A stretch of 64,000 nt of DNA from Fischerella sp. CENA71 (lineage in GTDB: Bacteria > Cyanobacteriota > Cyanobacteriia > Cyanobacteriales > Nostocaceae): assembly GCA_024239075.1 (NCBI GenBank), contig JANBVI010000066.1, positions 21,600 to 85,599 of the forward strand, given 5' to 3'. Position numbers and translations under genes: made by a program. The notes below the pieces were generated by a model that was not told the origin of the DNA, ran no database searches, and saw nothing but the letters and a program-made list of their open reading frames with translations. Numbering within the stretch: position 1 is the stretch's first letter; each line of letters begins with the position of its first letter. Positions 25,385-32,412 of the stretch are shown piece by piece.

Positions 25385-25573
25385 TTAGAAGGGAACGTGA
25401 AAACAGTTAAAGAGCATTTGCACTGTATCTGGACTTAAAAGCAATTCACCGTTATCATCAGTTTTACAAATTAACCGCAAACTACCATCTTCTATACAAG
25501 CCCCAGTAACAGAAGCCCAAGCTTGAAGATGAGGAATGTAAATAGATACTGGTGAAACATTTGCTGTTTTCAT
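25385..25573 (-). CDS. small hypothetical protein, 62 aa
   Basis: Short beta-rich protein (VSIYIPHLQAWASVTGACIE, LRLICKTDDNGELLLSPDTV). It is probably the first gene of the leftward operon; AAAAGGATTTT precedes its ATG. The palindrome at 25641-25660 lies in its promoter region. Confidence 0.55.
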   Translation of the reverse strand: MKTANVSPVSIYIPHLQAWASVTGACIEDGSLRLICKTDDNGELLLSPDTVQMLFNCFHVPF

Positions 25574-25640
25574 TGTTAAAATCCTTTTAGTTATTTAATC
25601 AGTTGCCGGGGTTGCTGCCTCGGTTTTTTCATATCTCTAT

Positions 25641-25660
25641 TATAGCTATTTTTAGCTATA
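25641..25660. promoter_or_regulatory. palindrome TATAGCTA-N4-TAGCTATA, copy 1
   Basis: A perfect 8-bp inverted repeat in the divergent region between the leftward operon (start 25573) and the rightward SLOG gene (25708). Further half-sites (AAGCTATTTAAGGCTATAA) follow. An identical copy with the same flank (CTCTATT) is at 26232-26251. It is a probable operator. Confidence 0.65.
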
Positions 25661-25707
25661 AAACAAGCTATTTAAGGCTATAATTATATAAAGATTAGGA
25701 TAAGAAA

Positions 25708-26166
25708 ATGCAGATAGCTTTCACAGGCCCCAGGCAGCTAACCAAAGCCCAGGAACACGATATACATGAGGATTTTGCTTACTTTATTAGCAACCACACC
25801 GCAGATTGGCATGTAGGAGACGCACCAGGGCTGGATAACTTTGTGCGGCAGGCTGCGGGCTACTACAACAAGCATCTGACGGTGTATGAGGTAGAAGGCA
25901 AGCAAAAGTGGCATTTTGCAGCACGTAGCAAGCGGATGATTGATGCGATTTCAACCCTGCCTGACACTTGGCTGTATGCCTTTCCAAATAAACCTTGCCC
26001 AGATCAGTGCAAACCTTGCAAAAGCCCCAAGGGCGGCGGCTCAGGCACTTGGCTAACGATTGCTTACGCCAAATACCGGGGCGTGCAAATCAGAATATTT
26101 CCTTTGGATGCGATCGCCCTTCCCAGCTGGTTGGAGCCAGAATGCAAGCAACTAAATTTGTTATAG
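25708..26166 (+). CDS. SLOG/DprA-like Rossmann-fold protein (YspA-type), 152 aa
   Basis: The motifs are those of the SLOG superfamily: MQIAFTGPRQL at the N-terminus, HVGDAPGLDNFVRQAAG, and KGGGSGTWLTIAYAKYRG near residue 108 forming the phosphate-binding loop, with RSKRMIDA before it. SLOG proteins bind nucleotide ligands and in prophages and plasmids can be sensors in defence systems. A Cys-rich insert (CPDQCKPCKS) could hold a metal. It is flanked on both sides by the same palindromic operator. Confidence 0.75.
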   Translation: MQIAFTGPRQLTKAQEHDIHEDFAYFISNHTADWHVGDAPGLDNFVRQAAGYYNKHLTVYEVEGKQKWHFAARSKRMIDAISTLPDTWLYAFPNKPCPDQCKPCKSPKGGGSGTWLTIAYAKYRGVQIRIFPLDAIALPSWLEPECKQLNLL

Positions 26167-26231
26167 CGAGTGACAAGCTATAGAAAGCTTTAACAAAGCT
26201 TTACAATATAGCTAAAAACATCTCTATTTAT

Positions 26232-26251
26232 TATAGCTATTTTTAGCTATA
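26232..26251. promoter_or_regulatory. palindrome TATAGCTA-N4-TAGCTATA, copy 2
   Basis: Identical to the copy at 25641-25660 including the adjoining CTCTATT. It precedes the GC-rich region rather than a recognised gene, which hints that the region from 26270 is transcribed. Confidence 0.6.
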
Positions 26252-26645
26252 ATAGAAGAGTGGAAGGTTAAACGACGTGACACCGGAGGCAATGAACCCA
26301 GGCACGGGATGGGGGAAACGACAGGGAGCGAGTGAAGCCAACCACCGACAACTGACCCGTGACAGTTGTTGGCCAAAACCAGAGAACCAGTTTTCTAAGA
26401 CACTCAGGCGGCGACACAACCAAACCTGGTGGCGATCGCCTCATAGTGTGGATCTAAAGCCTTTGAACGCACAGGTAGAAACTGATAAGTCGTGATGTTG
26501 TGCCTAAGCCACTGCCCCGCCACTACCAGGAACTGGCTGGCCAACCGCCAAAACCCACGCCACCAACCCGACGGCCCAGCCACAAGCCCACGAGACAACC
26601 CTTACCCCTTCCTTCTTCTTTTCTCTTCTTTTTCCTCCCGTGCGG

Positions 26646-26692
26646 TGCGGAGTGAAGCGGAACGCAGTGTAACGGAGTGGAGCGTAACGCAG
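26646..26692 (+). repeat. degenerate GC-rich tandem repeat (~11-12-bp units)
   Basis: Units GCGGAGTGAAGC, GGAACGCAGTGT, AACGGAGTGGA and GCGTAACGCAGC follow each other. Related units recur at 26798-26866 (GGAACGAAGTGGAGCG twice). Sequence similarity between units is visible by eye. Confidence 0.5.
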
Positions 26693-26709
26693 CACGGCAC
26701 CATTGCGGA

Positions 26710-26781
26710 GCAAAGACCCCAAGAAAAAGGTATTGCACACGGAGTTTACGGAGTGTGCTAAAATACCTTTTTGGTCTTTGC
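26710..26781. repeat. imperfect 72-bp hairpin (cruciform)
   Basis: The left arm 26710-26740 and right arm 26753-26781 share three paired blocks: GCAAAGACC/GGTCTTTGC, AAAAAGGTATT/AATACCTTTTT and GCACAC/GTGTGC. Small bulges separate the blocks and the loop is 12 nt. The arms are 26 paired bases in total. It has no T run, so it is a structured RNA or a small palindromic element rather than a terminator. Confidence 0.6.
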
Positions 26782-27112
26782 GTAGCACTCCTGCGGCGTG
26801 GAACGAAGTGGAGCGCGGCAGGGCAAACGAAATGCGGAGCGCGGAACGAAGTGGAGCGCGTAGCAACAGCTTATAGAGAAAAGATATGAAAATGCGGAGC
26901 GCCACGCCAGGACTATAACACCCAACGAGTAACCAAAATGGCGCGGAGCAACAGCTAAAGACAGCGAAACAACAGAACGGAGCGGAGGGCTGGATGGCTG
27001 CGATCGCAAAATCCATAATTCCCACAAATGGCCTTTGTGTGAGCAACCATCGCCTGGAGTGGAGTAGCGCCAAGTGGAGCGATCGCATTCATTTGTATAT
27101 CTGCAAAATCCC

Positions 27113-27133
27113 AAAAAAAGGGCCCGCAGGCCC
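27113..27133 (-). terminator. rho-independent terminator for the leftward gene at 27140
   Basis: On the minus strand GGGCC (from 27133) pairs with GGCCC (to 27120) over a 4-nt loop and is followed by seven T (27119-27113). It lies 7 bp after the stop codon of the frame at 27140-27439, supporting a real leftward transcript there. Confidence 0.7.
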
Positions 27134-27139
27134 AACGAA

Positions 27140-27439
27140 CTAGCTCACCAACCGCACACGCGACCCACGAGAAGCCCAACCAAGCTGCACCTCACCAACT
27201 GGAACCACAACAGGAACCGAAACCGCGAACCGACCAGGGCCAGCCGAGACACAACGCACCCGCACAGAACGACCAACAACACTGGCCCAGCGAGAAGCAA
27301 ACTCACTCGGCAGCGAATCAAACCACACCTCAGCCACAAAGCCAGTGAAAGCCACATCAGACTCACGCCAGCAGCACTCAACCGCGCCGAACTCAGCAGC
27401 CAACGAAGCAACGAAAGAAAAAGGAACAGAACAAGACAC
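27140..27439 (-). CDS. hypothetical GC-rich plasmid protein, ~99 aa
   Basis: Of the overlapping frames here this one reads most like a protein: FVASLAAEFGAVECCWRESD, FTGFVAEVWFDSLPSEFASR, VVGRSVRVRCVSAGPGRFAV and VGEVQLGWASRGSRVRLV. I choose the GTG at 27439, which has GGGAG 9-10 bp upstream; the frame is open to 27562. A terminator sits 7 bp after the stop. The family is unknown; alternating hydrophobic/basic strands suggest a small beta-barrel. High GC compared with its neighbours suggests a different origin. Confidence 0.42.
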   Translation of the reverse strand: MSCSVPFSFVASLAAEFGAVECCWRESDVAFTGFVAEVWFDSLPSEFASRWASVVGRSVRVRCVSAGPGRFAVSVPVVVPVGEVQLGWASRGSRVRLVS

Positions 27440-27803
27440 GAGACAAACTCCCAACGAAAGAACCAACCAGGAAACACCCCGGCTATTTTTTACAAAGCGG
27501 AGGGGCGCAAGGGCGGCGGTTGGGGGTTTGGGGGTTTCCCCCAAAAAATCAAAGCGTAGCAACCATTATTCCGCCGCTTGTGAAACCCTTGCGCCCCGTA
27601 GCCATAATGGAAAAGCCGGGGTAGCCTCAGTGGCGACTGAGCGCTCCTTGGGGCGGGGGGGACATCCTGACGCAGAGCCTGCGGCGCGGCAGGGTAAACA
27701 ATGCGAAGCAACCTTATAAAAAAAGCGATCGCCGTCCAACGAGTTAACTATCTGCAACGACAAGTTATGTTTTACCCTAGAAATATAGCTCGGTAAAACA
27801 ACT
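27440..27803. other. continuation of GC-rich repeat DNA, then promoter of the next gene
   Basis: This stretch has a G run (27650-27661) and a small hairpin CTCAGT/ACTGAG (27626-27641). It also has a stretch CTGCGGCGCGGCAGGGTAAA (27678-27697) resembling that at ~26791-26830. From 27720 the composition returns to AT-rich, and the promoter of the gene at 27804 should lie there. Confidence 0.4.
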
Positions 27804-28229
27804 ATGAAAGTCTTAGAGCTAGTCCTAACTGCTGCTGCTGCCTTGTTTGTGTTAGTCACACCCGTTAAGGCAGCCGAGTATCAAGGAAAAAACATAGATG
27901 GTAAAAAGCTAGCTGCCGAAGCTTACTACTATGCAACTGGTGGGGTTTACGACGTTCAAGTCAGCTTCAAGGATAATCGAGCCACAATTTACTTTAATGG
28001 TGGATACCAAACAACTATCCAGTTAAATCAGCCTAAAATAAGCGATCCAAACAAAATTGAAGGCTATGGGAAACTAGGGCAGATTCCTCTGAGTGACACA
28101 TTTAGTATCGGCTTGGAGTTTGACAATAATGAAGTAGGCAATTCTCAACTGCTGCCATCTTCGCCTGGTGAAGGCTTCTGGAGAATTAGCTTAGACTCAA
28201 CAGAGTTCAACAACTTCATCAAAAAGTGA
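27804..28229 (+). CDS. secreted hypothetical protein, 141 aa
   Basis: A signal peptide (KVLELVLTAAAALFVLVTPV, cleavage near VKA/AEYQG) is followed by a beta-rich domain (YDVQVSFKDNRATIYFNGGY, FSIGLEFDNNEVGN, GFWRISLDSTEFNNFIKK). The family is unknown. It is the only gene on the plus strand here and appears monocistronic. Confidence 0.68.
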   Translation: MKVLELVLTAAAALFVLVTPVKAAEYQGKNIDGKKLAAEAYYYATGGVYDVQVSFKDNRATIYFNGGYQTTIQLNQPKISDPNKIEGYGKLGQIPLSDTFSIGLEFDNNEVGNSQLLPSSPGEGFWRISLDSTEFNNFIKK

Positions 28230-28289
28230 TGTATATGCTTTAGTATTTGGGCGATCGCGCATTGTGTCTTTCCAAAAAAGTTTCGCCCC

Positions 28290-28781
28290 CTATTCTTGCA
28301 CCATCACTACCAGTTCTTGGAGCAGCGCATTGTTTATTCGCAGCGCCTCCTCACTCGTGGCTTCAGTTACCTCATAAGCTTGCTGCACTAGCTTTTGAAC
28401 TTCTGTTGGTAGTGCTTCAAACTTTTCCGTATTCAATATGACCAACCGGCAACCAGGGTAGGGAGCAAAGTCACCAAAAGGCAGCATCCCATGTTTGATA
28501 AGAAGTTTGGACAGTAGCGTGATGGGATGGTAGGGTTTATCGTTGTCCTCACTACGATTGATAGCCGATGCCATGTAACCGCAGAACCAAGCTAGGGCAT
28601 CGGTATCAGCAGATAATGCTGCTACAGTACCTGCCACCAATTGCTTGTTTAAATTCACAGGCAACGTGTCAAAAATTTTATCTAAAGCTTCTGGGTGGCG
28701 CTTGTGGCAATAGCGTACTACTTGCTCAACAAGTTTATCGATTTTGGTAGGTTGGGGTTGCCCAAATCCTCTGGTAGGCAT
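28290..28781 (-). CDS. hypothetical helical protein, 163 aa
   Basis: Helical protein with IDKLVEQVVRYCHKRHPEAL, TDALAWFCGYMASAINRSED and QKLVQQAYEVTEATSEEALR. No family is recognised. The start MPTRGFGQPQP is preceded only by weak ribosome signals. Confidence 0.55.
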   Translation of the reverse strand: MPTRGFGQPQPTKIDKLVEQVVRYCHKRHPEALDKIFDTLPVNLNKQLVAGTVAALSADTDALAWFCGYMASAINRSEDNDKPYHPITLLSKLLIKHGMLPFGDFAPYPGCRLVILNTEKFEALPTEVQKLVQQAYEVTEATSEEALRINNALLQELVVMVQE

Positions 28782-28918
28782 GGTAGGATTGTGCGATTGG
28801 ATACGTGGATTTTAGCTATGAATGTGGAATTAGAGGAGCGATCGCTTAAAGTATAGATAATGAAATCAACAATTTCTGAAACCGTTAGTCTATTTTGATA
28901 AACATCTTTATCAATTAG

Positions 28919-30166
28919 TTATTTATCCATATCCCTAGTCATTTGGTAATCAACTCGTCTTTGTCTTAACCAATATCTAATACGCTCTGCTGCTTTATTA
29001 ATATCAGAGACATAATTTAACTTTTTATTAGAATTTATTTTTTGTTTTCTATCATCAGGCATCTTAAAATAAACAATTTTACCGTCCATAGTTGTTAGAG
29101 ATAATAAATCTCTATACTTTCTTTTTTCATCAGGATTTTGTTGATTTAATGAAGAACGTTCTTGAGTTTTTACAGAAACTATACTGTCAAAAAGATATTC
29201 ACAAGTTTCTTCATCTACATAATCGCCTTTAATAAAATTCCAATAGCATTTATAGTAAGAAAGAAAATTTTCACATAAAAGAATTACAAAACATTCGTAA
29301 ACTCCGTATCTATATCTTTCATCTAGACCTTTCTCTTCATAGAAATCATTTTCATCTATCAATAATTCTTTATACCTATTTTTAATTTTTTCTATTTCTC
29401 TATCTGTGATGAGAATGTGGCTGTCTGAAGCTTCACGGGAATTAATACCAATAAATGAAATAATAGGGTTTTTATCAATTAATTCCTGTTCAATTCTTAA
29501 CCTATCTTTCGCTTGCTGAATTAGTCTTGATTTATCGTTTTCTAAGTATTCGTCTACTTGTCTTTCTAAATCAGATATATCGTAAATACCTGCATTTATC
29601 ATTTGTTCTTCCAATGATTCTATTTCATTTTGAGTTTGCTGACATAGCACTTCTAGCATGGGTATTTTTTTATCACACCAATACCGAACATTTTGCAATT
29701 TTTTGTATACATAAATTGAAATAATAATTGTTGTAATTATGATAAATATAACAGGGCTTTTTTTGATAAAAAAAGTCAAAATAGCTGCTAGTAATAATAA
29801 GATTATAAATACTAATACAGATAAGAAAATAGCTAACCAGGTCTTATTTGTACGTATATAAATTAAAATAGTTTTTTCAAGTGCATTTAAAATAAATGTA
29901 AGTTTTGAAATTATTTGTTTTAAATCTATATATATCTCATTTAAAAAAGTGGAAAGTAATTCTTTTGTTAGAAAAGGAGGTATTGGAATTGGACGTGATA
30001 AAAAACGATCAATATCAAGTATAAGTAGTCTTGCACTGAGTAATTGTTTTTCGTAGTAATGTAATTTTTCTTTTAAATTATTTTTTACAACTTCTAGTTG
30101 GGGATAAGACTGATTTTCACGATATTTTTTGAGAAGATCGAAATATATTTTAATTAAAAATCTCAT
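28919..30166 (-). CDS. membrane protein with coiled coil, 415 aa (last gene of a three-gene operon)
   Basis: Residues 1-100 are helical. Two transmembrane helices follow (LAIFLSVLVFIILLLLAAIL and SPVIFIIITTIIISIYVY, ~108-150), then a coiled coil and a soluble C-terminal domain rich in Arg, Lys and Tyr that ends in RIRYWLRQRRVDYQMTRD. No enzyme motif is recognised. It lies 3 bp after the zinc-ribbon gene on the same strand. As the membrane member of the set it could be the effector, which is a guess. Confidence 0.65.
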   Translation of the reverse strand: MRFLIKIYFDLLKKYRENQSYPQLEVVKNNLKEKLHYYEKQLLSARLLILDIDRFLSRPIPIPPFLTKELLSTFLNEIYIDLKQIISKLTFILNALEKTILIYIRTNKTWLAIFLSVLVFIILLLLAAILTFFIKKSPVIFIIITTIIISIYVYKKLQNVRYWCDKKIPMLEVLCQQTQNEIESLEEQMINAGIYDISDLERQVDEYLENDKSRLIQQAKDRLRIEQELIDKNPIISFIGINSREASDSHILITDREIEKIKNRYKELLIDENDFYEEKGLDERYRYGVYECFVILLCENFLSYYKCYWNFIKGDYVDEETCEYLFDSIVSVKTQERSSLNQQNPDEKRKYRDLLSLTTMDGKIVYFKMPDDRKQKINSNKKLNYVSDINKAAERIRYWLRQRRVDYQMTRDMDK

Positions 30167-30169
30167 AAA

Positions 30170-30769
30170 TCATCTATTTTTTTCTAGTGCTTTTACCAGT
30201 TCAGACATATTTTTATCATAAATAAGTGAGCTTAAATTGACATTTTTTACTCTGATTTTTTCACCAGGATTTATTAATTTATTGAGATATAAATAATAAT
30301 CAGACTCTGTGAAATTGGTAAATTCCATGCAACGAGGTGTAGCACCATTAAGATAGTAAAAACAAAAATTCATAACTAATTCTAAAACCTTAATTTCCAA
30401 AGGAGTATAGTCTAAAGATTTTGAGTTACTCTGACTACAATTTTTTCCTCGTCTGATAGCTTCAAATATTACACGAGCATGACCAGGATGTAATTTTTTT
30501 AAATCATCTGATTTTTCAGAAATCCATTCTACAAGACTACAGAAACTGTCTTTATAGTTATCTAGTTTAGCTTGGGGGTTGATGATGAATTTGTCAGCAT
30601 TTATCGTCTTAACATCTATTCCAATTGCTTCACTATTGTGAAGTGTTTGTAAAATTTGTATTTGCACATCAGGTGGTTTGTTGGAAACTTCTGTGATATT
30701 TGCACCACACTCAATGCAAAATTTGCCTGATAATGACAAATTTTTGTAACCGCATACTGGACAGTCCAT
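30170..30769 (-). CDS. zinc-ribbon protein, 199 aa
   Basis: The N-terminus is a zinc ribbon: CPVCGYKNLSLSGKFCIECG at residues 3-22. The remaining ~175 residues are helical and unrecognised. The ribbon would serve protein or nucleic-acid contact. Positioned between the small helical protein gene and the membrane protein gene, with 3- and 12-bp gaps, it belongs to one transcript. Confidence 0.68.
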   Translation of the reverse strand: MDCPVCGYKNLSLSGKFCIECGANITEVSNKPPDVQIQILQTLHNSEAIGIDVKTINADKFIINPQAKLDNYKDSFCSLVEWISEKSDDLKKLHPGHARVIFEAIRRGKNCSQSNSKSLDYTPLEIKVLELVMNFCFYYLNGATPRCMEFTNFTESDYYLYLNKLINPGEKIRVKNVNLSSLIYDKNMSELVKALEKNR

Positions 30770-30781
30770 ATTCTTTTCTTA

Positions 30782-31231
30782 TCAACCGATGCTATCTATG
30801 TCTGCGCCTACAATATTCTTGCCTTGGTTGATGTCCTGTGTTACTTTTGCAGTTCCCTGATTTATTTTTTTAGCTTTCAATCCAGTAACATCCTCGACTT
30901 CAGCCATCTTTTGAATTATTTCTAACTTGGGACTCATTTCTTGAAACAATCTGGACAACTGGTCAAATAGTTCTTTATCCTGAGCTAACTTCTCTTGTAA
31001 AATATCCTCCATAATTAATTGATAACGTTCTGGTTTCTTTTCAAAGTTTTTTAAGACATCCAAAGCCTCTTGATCTTCATCACTACTCCATCTCTCCTTG
31101 AGCTTCACAAAAATCGTTTTAGCTTTTTCATAACCATCTTGACCTGCGGCACCAATAAATTCTTCAGCGCCTTTTTTTACAAATGGCGTTAGAACTGCCA
31201 TGACGGCAGTTATGAGACTCATTAGTTCCAT
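30782..31231 (-). CDS. helical adaptor-like protein with Gly-rich C-terminal repeat tag, 149 aa
   Basis: The N-terminal hydrophobic helix (MSLITAVMAVLTPFVKKGAE) and following YEKAKTIFVKLKERW region resemble the first domain of many cyanobacterial conflict proteins. The C-terminus has a repeat-like beta tag (GTAKVTQDINQGKNIVGADI). A similar tag (GGMQAAIGDDNIQIQGDRNT) occurs near the N-terminus of the STAND protein at 41104. It is the first gene of the leftward operon. Confidence 0.6.
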   Translation of the reverse strand: MELMSLITAVMAVLTPFVKKGAEEFIGAAGQDGYEKAKTIFVKLKERWSSDEDQEALDVLKNFEKKPERYQLIMEDILQEKLAQDKELFDQLSRLFQEMSPKLEIIQKMAEVEDVTGLKAKKINQGTAKVTQDINQGKNIVGADIDSIG

Positions 31232-31516
31232 TCTTATACTGTCACTAGCTAGCTAATACAATAATATACTCTAAATAGCTTGATTTCTAACAATGAAATG
31301 ACAACATTAAAGTTGCAGAAATGGGACTTACACCGGGAATTTACGAGGTCTTCTGTAAAAATAATAGCTAGTTGATTTCAGATTAATATCCTGTTATTCC
31401 ACCGCATCCAACATCGCCAAAATTTCCGCACTGGTGCTTTTTGTTGCTCTAACTCCTGAACTCGATTTAGTAACCGCTTGGGAATGTATTTTGATGACTT
31501 CACCAGGCGATCGCCC

Positions 31517-31783
31517 CTACTTTTCCTCTAAGAATCTTCCGTTGACTGCGCCCCGCTTTTCGAGCGAGGAAATCTTATCAGCGATCGCATTCAGTATCGC
31601 CGGGATTTGATCTGGTGAAGCGAGGTTAATTTGATATACTGTATCTGCGTTAAAATGACTAGTTCCAATTGTTACGTTTAGCGACGGTTCGCCCAGCAGG
31701 TGCTTTACCAGCTTTGGCTTATCTTCTGCGTTCAGGCGATCGCATTTTTCCATTATTTCCTTTAGATCGTCTGAGACAACCAC
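31517..31783 (-). CDS. small hypothetical protein, 88 aa
   Basis: A short protein (LKEIMEKCDRLNAEDKPKLV, NADTVYQINLASPDQIPAIL). It follows the XRE regulator by 28 bp on the same strand, so it may be its partner in a small regulatory operon. No family is recognised. Confidence 0.58.
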   Translation of the reverse strand: MVVSDDLKEIMEKCDRLNAEDKPKLVKHLLGEPSLNVTIGTSHFNADTVYQINLASPDQIPAILNAIADKISSLEKRGAVNGRFLEEK

Positions 31784-31811
31784 ACCCTTAAATTTATCTT
31801 AACGTTCTAAT

Positions 31812-32153
31812 TTATACTGCCATAGGTAAGTCTTTGTTGTCAGTCTTTATGCTTGCTGAACTTAAAGAAGCTGCCATAATTCGCAGTATCTCTGCTTTTT
31901 CATCATTGCTGGCGCGGAGAATTAGCGATTTTAAATCCCGATTTACTGGGTTCAATTGTTGAAAAAAATAATCACGCGCATCTGGTGGTAATGCGCTTAT
32001 AAGCTTTTCTAGGCTGTCGCTTTTGATCTGGTTTCGCCCCACCCTGAAATTAGAGATAGTTTGCTCTGTCAGTCCAGTTTTCTCCGCTAACCATGCGCCT
32101 TTAATTCCATATGCGGTCATGGTTTCGTTCAGAGCTTTACAAAATGTAACCAT
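31812..32153 (-). CDS. XRE-family repressor, 113 aa
   Basis: A Cro/CI-type HTH is evident: YGIKGAWLAEKTGLTEQTIS followed by NFRVGRNQIKSDSLEKLISA. The C-terminal half is helical. Transcribed away from the replication-type genes at 32320-34172, it probably represses them from the shared 166-bp intergenic region, like a phage or ICE master repressor. Confidence 0.85.
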   Translation of the reverse strand: MVTFCKALNETMTAYGIKGAWLAEKTGLTEQTISNFRVGRNQIKSDSLEKLISALPPDARDYFFQQLNPVNRDLKSLILRASNDEKAEILRIMAASLSSASIKTDNKDLPMAV

Positions 32154-32319
32154 TATCTTGATGCTTATTTATACTAACATGCTATTTTTATAAGCGAGGT
32201 TATACTTTCTTCTAAGAATATTAGATTGAGTATTCCTCAGCTTTAATATTAGCACGAAAACAAAATAGCCCCGGCAACTAGAGATTACCAGGGCGAATTT
32301 TCAAACCTGTGGAAATAGT

Positions 32320-32412
32320 ATGACAAATCAAAAGTTTTCTCAAACGTCTAAGGACGGATCTTTAGGCGGTTATGATGTGCTAGCTGCAACCAGTAAGGGG
32401 GTGCAGCTGTGA
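32320..32412 (+). CDS. 30-residue leader ORF coupled to the winged-helix gene
   Basis: ATG at 32320, preceded by GGAAAT, opens 30 codons (MTNQKFSQTSKDGSLGGYDV onward) and stops with TGA at 32410-32412. That stop overlaps the GTG start of the next gene (GTGA). This overlap is a standard coupling arrangement, so the leader is likely translated. It may regulate initiator output. Confidence 0.5.
   Translation: MTNQKFSQTSKDGSLGGYDVLAATSKGVQL

Larger units (their letters stand above)
26252..27112. other. GC-rich, repeat-rich region without convincing genes
   Basis: Composition changes abruptly to GC-rich DNA with no HIP1-typical coding pattern. It contains degenerate short repeats of GCGGAGTG/GGAACG/GTGGAGCG type (26641-26692, 26795-26870, 26885-26910) and an imperfect 72-bp hairpin (26710-26781). 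A small hairpin also occurs at 26348-26369 (ACAACTG with CAGTTGT). Open frames here have odd composition (runs of Cys, Arg, Phe) and overlap on both strands, so I treat them as chance. It may encode a structured RNA or be a former origin or transfer region. Confidence 0.45.

Noticed and set aside
26504-27088. Long leftward frame of 194 codons and other frames in the GC-rich island
   Set aside because: The composition (runs of Cys, Phe, Arg and Ala) is not protein-like, frames overlap on both strands, and the DNA is made of degenerate repeats. Only 27140-27439 reads like a protein and has a terminator.
27074-27559. Rightward frame of 161 codons with NHNRNRNRE-type sequence
   Set aside because: It is the antisense of the better frame at 27140-27439 and has the low-complexity composition expected of a shadow.
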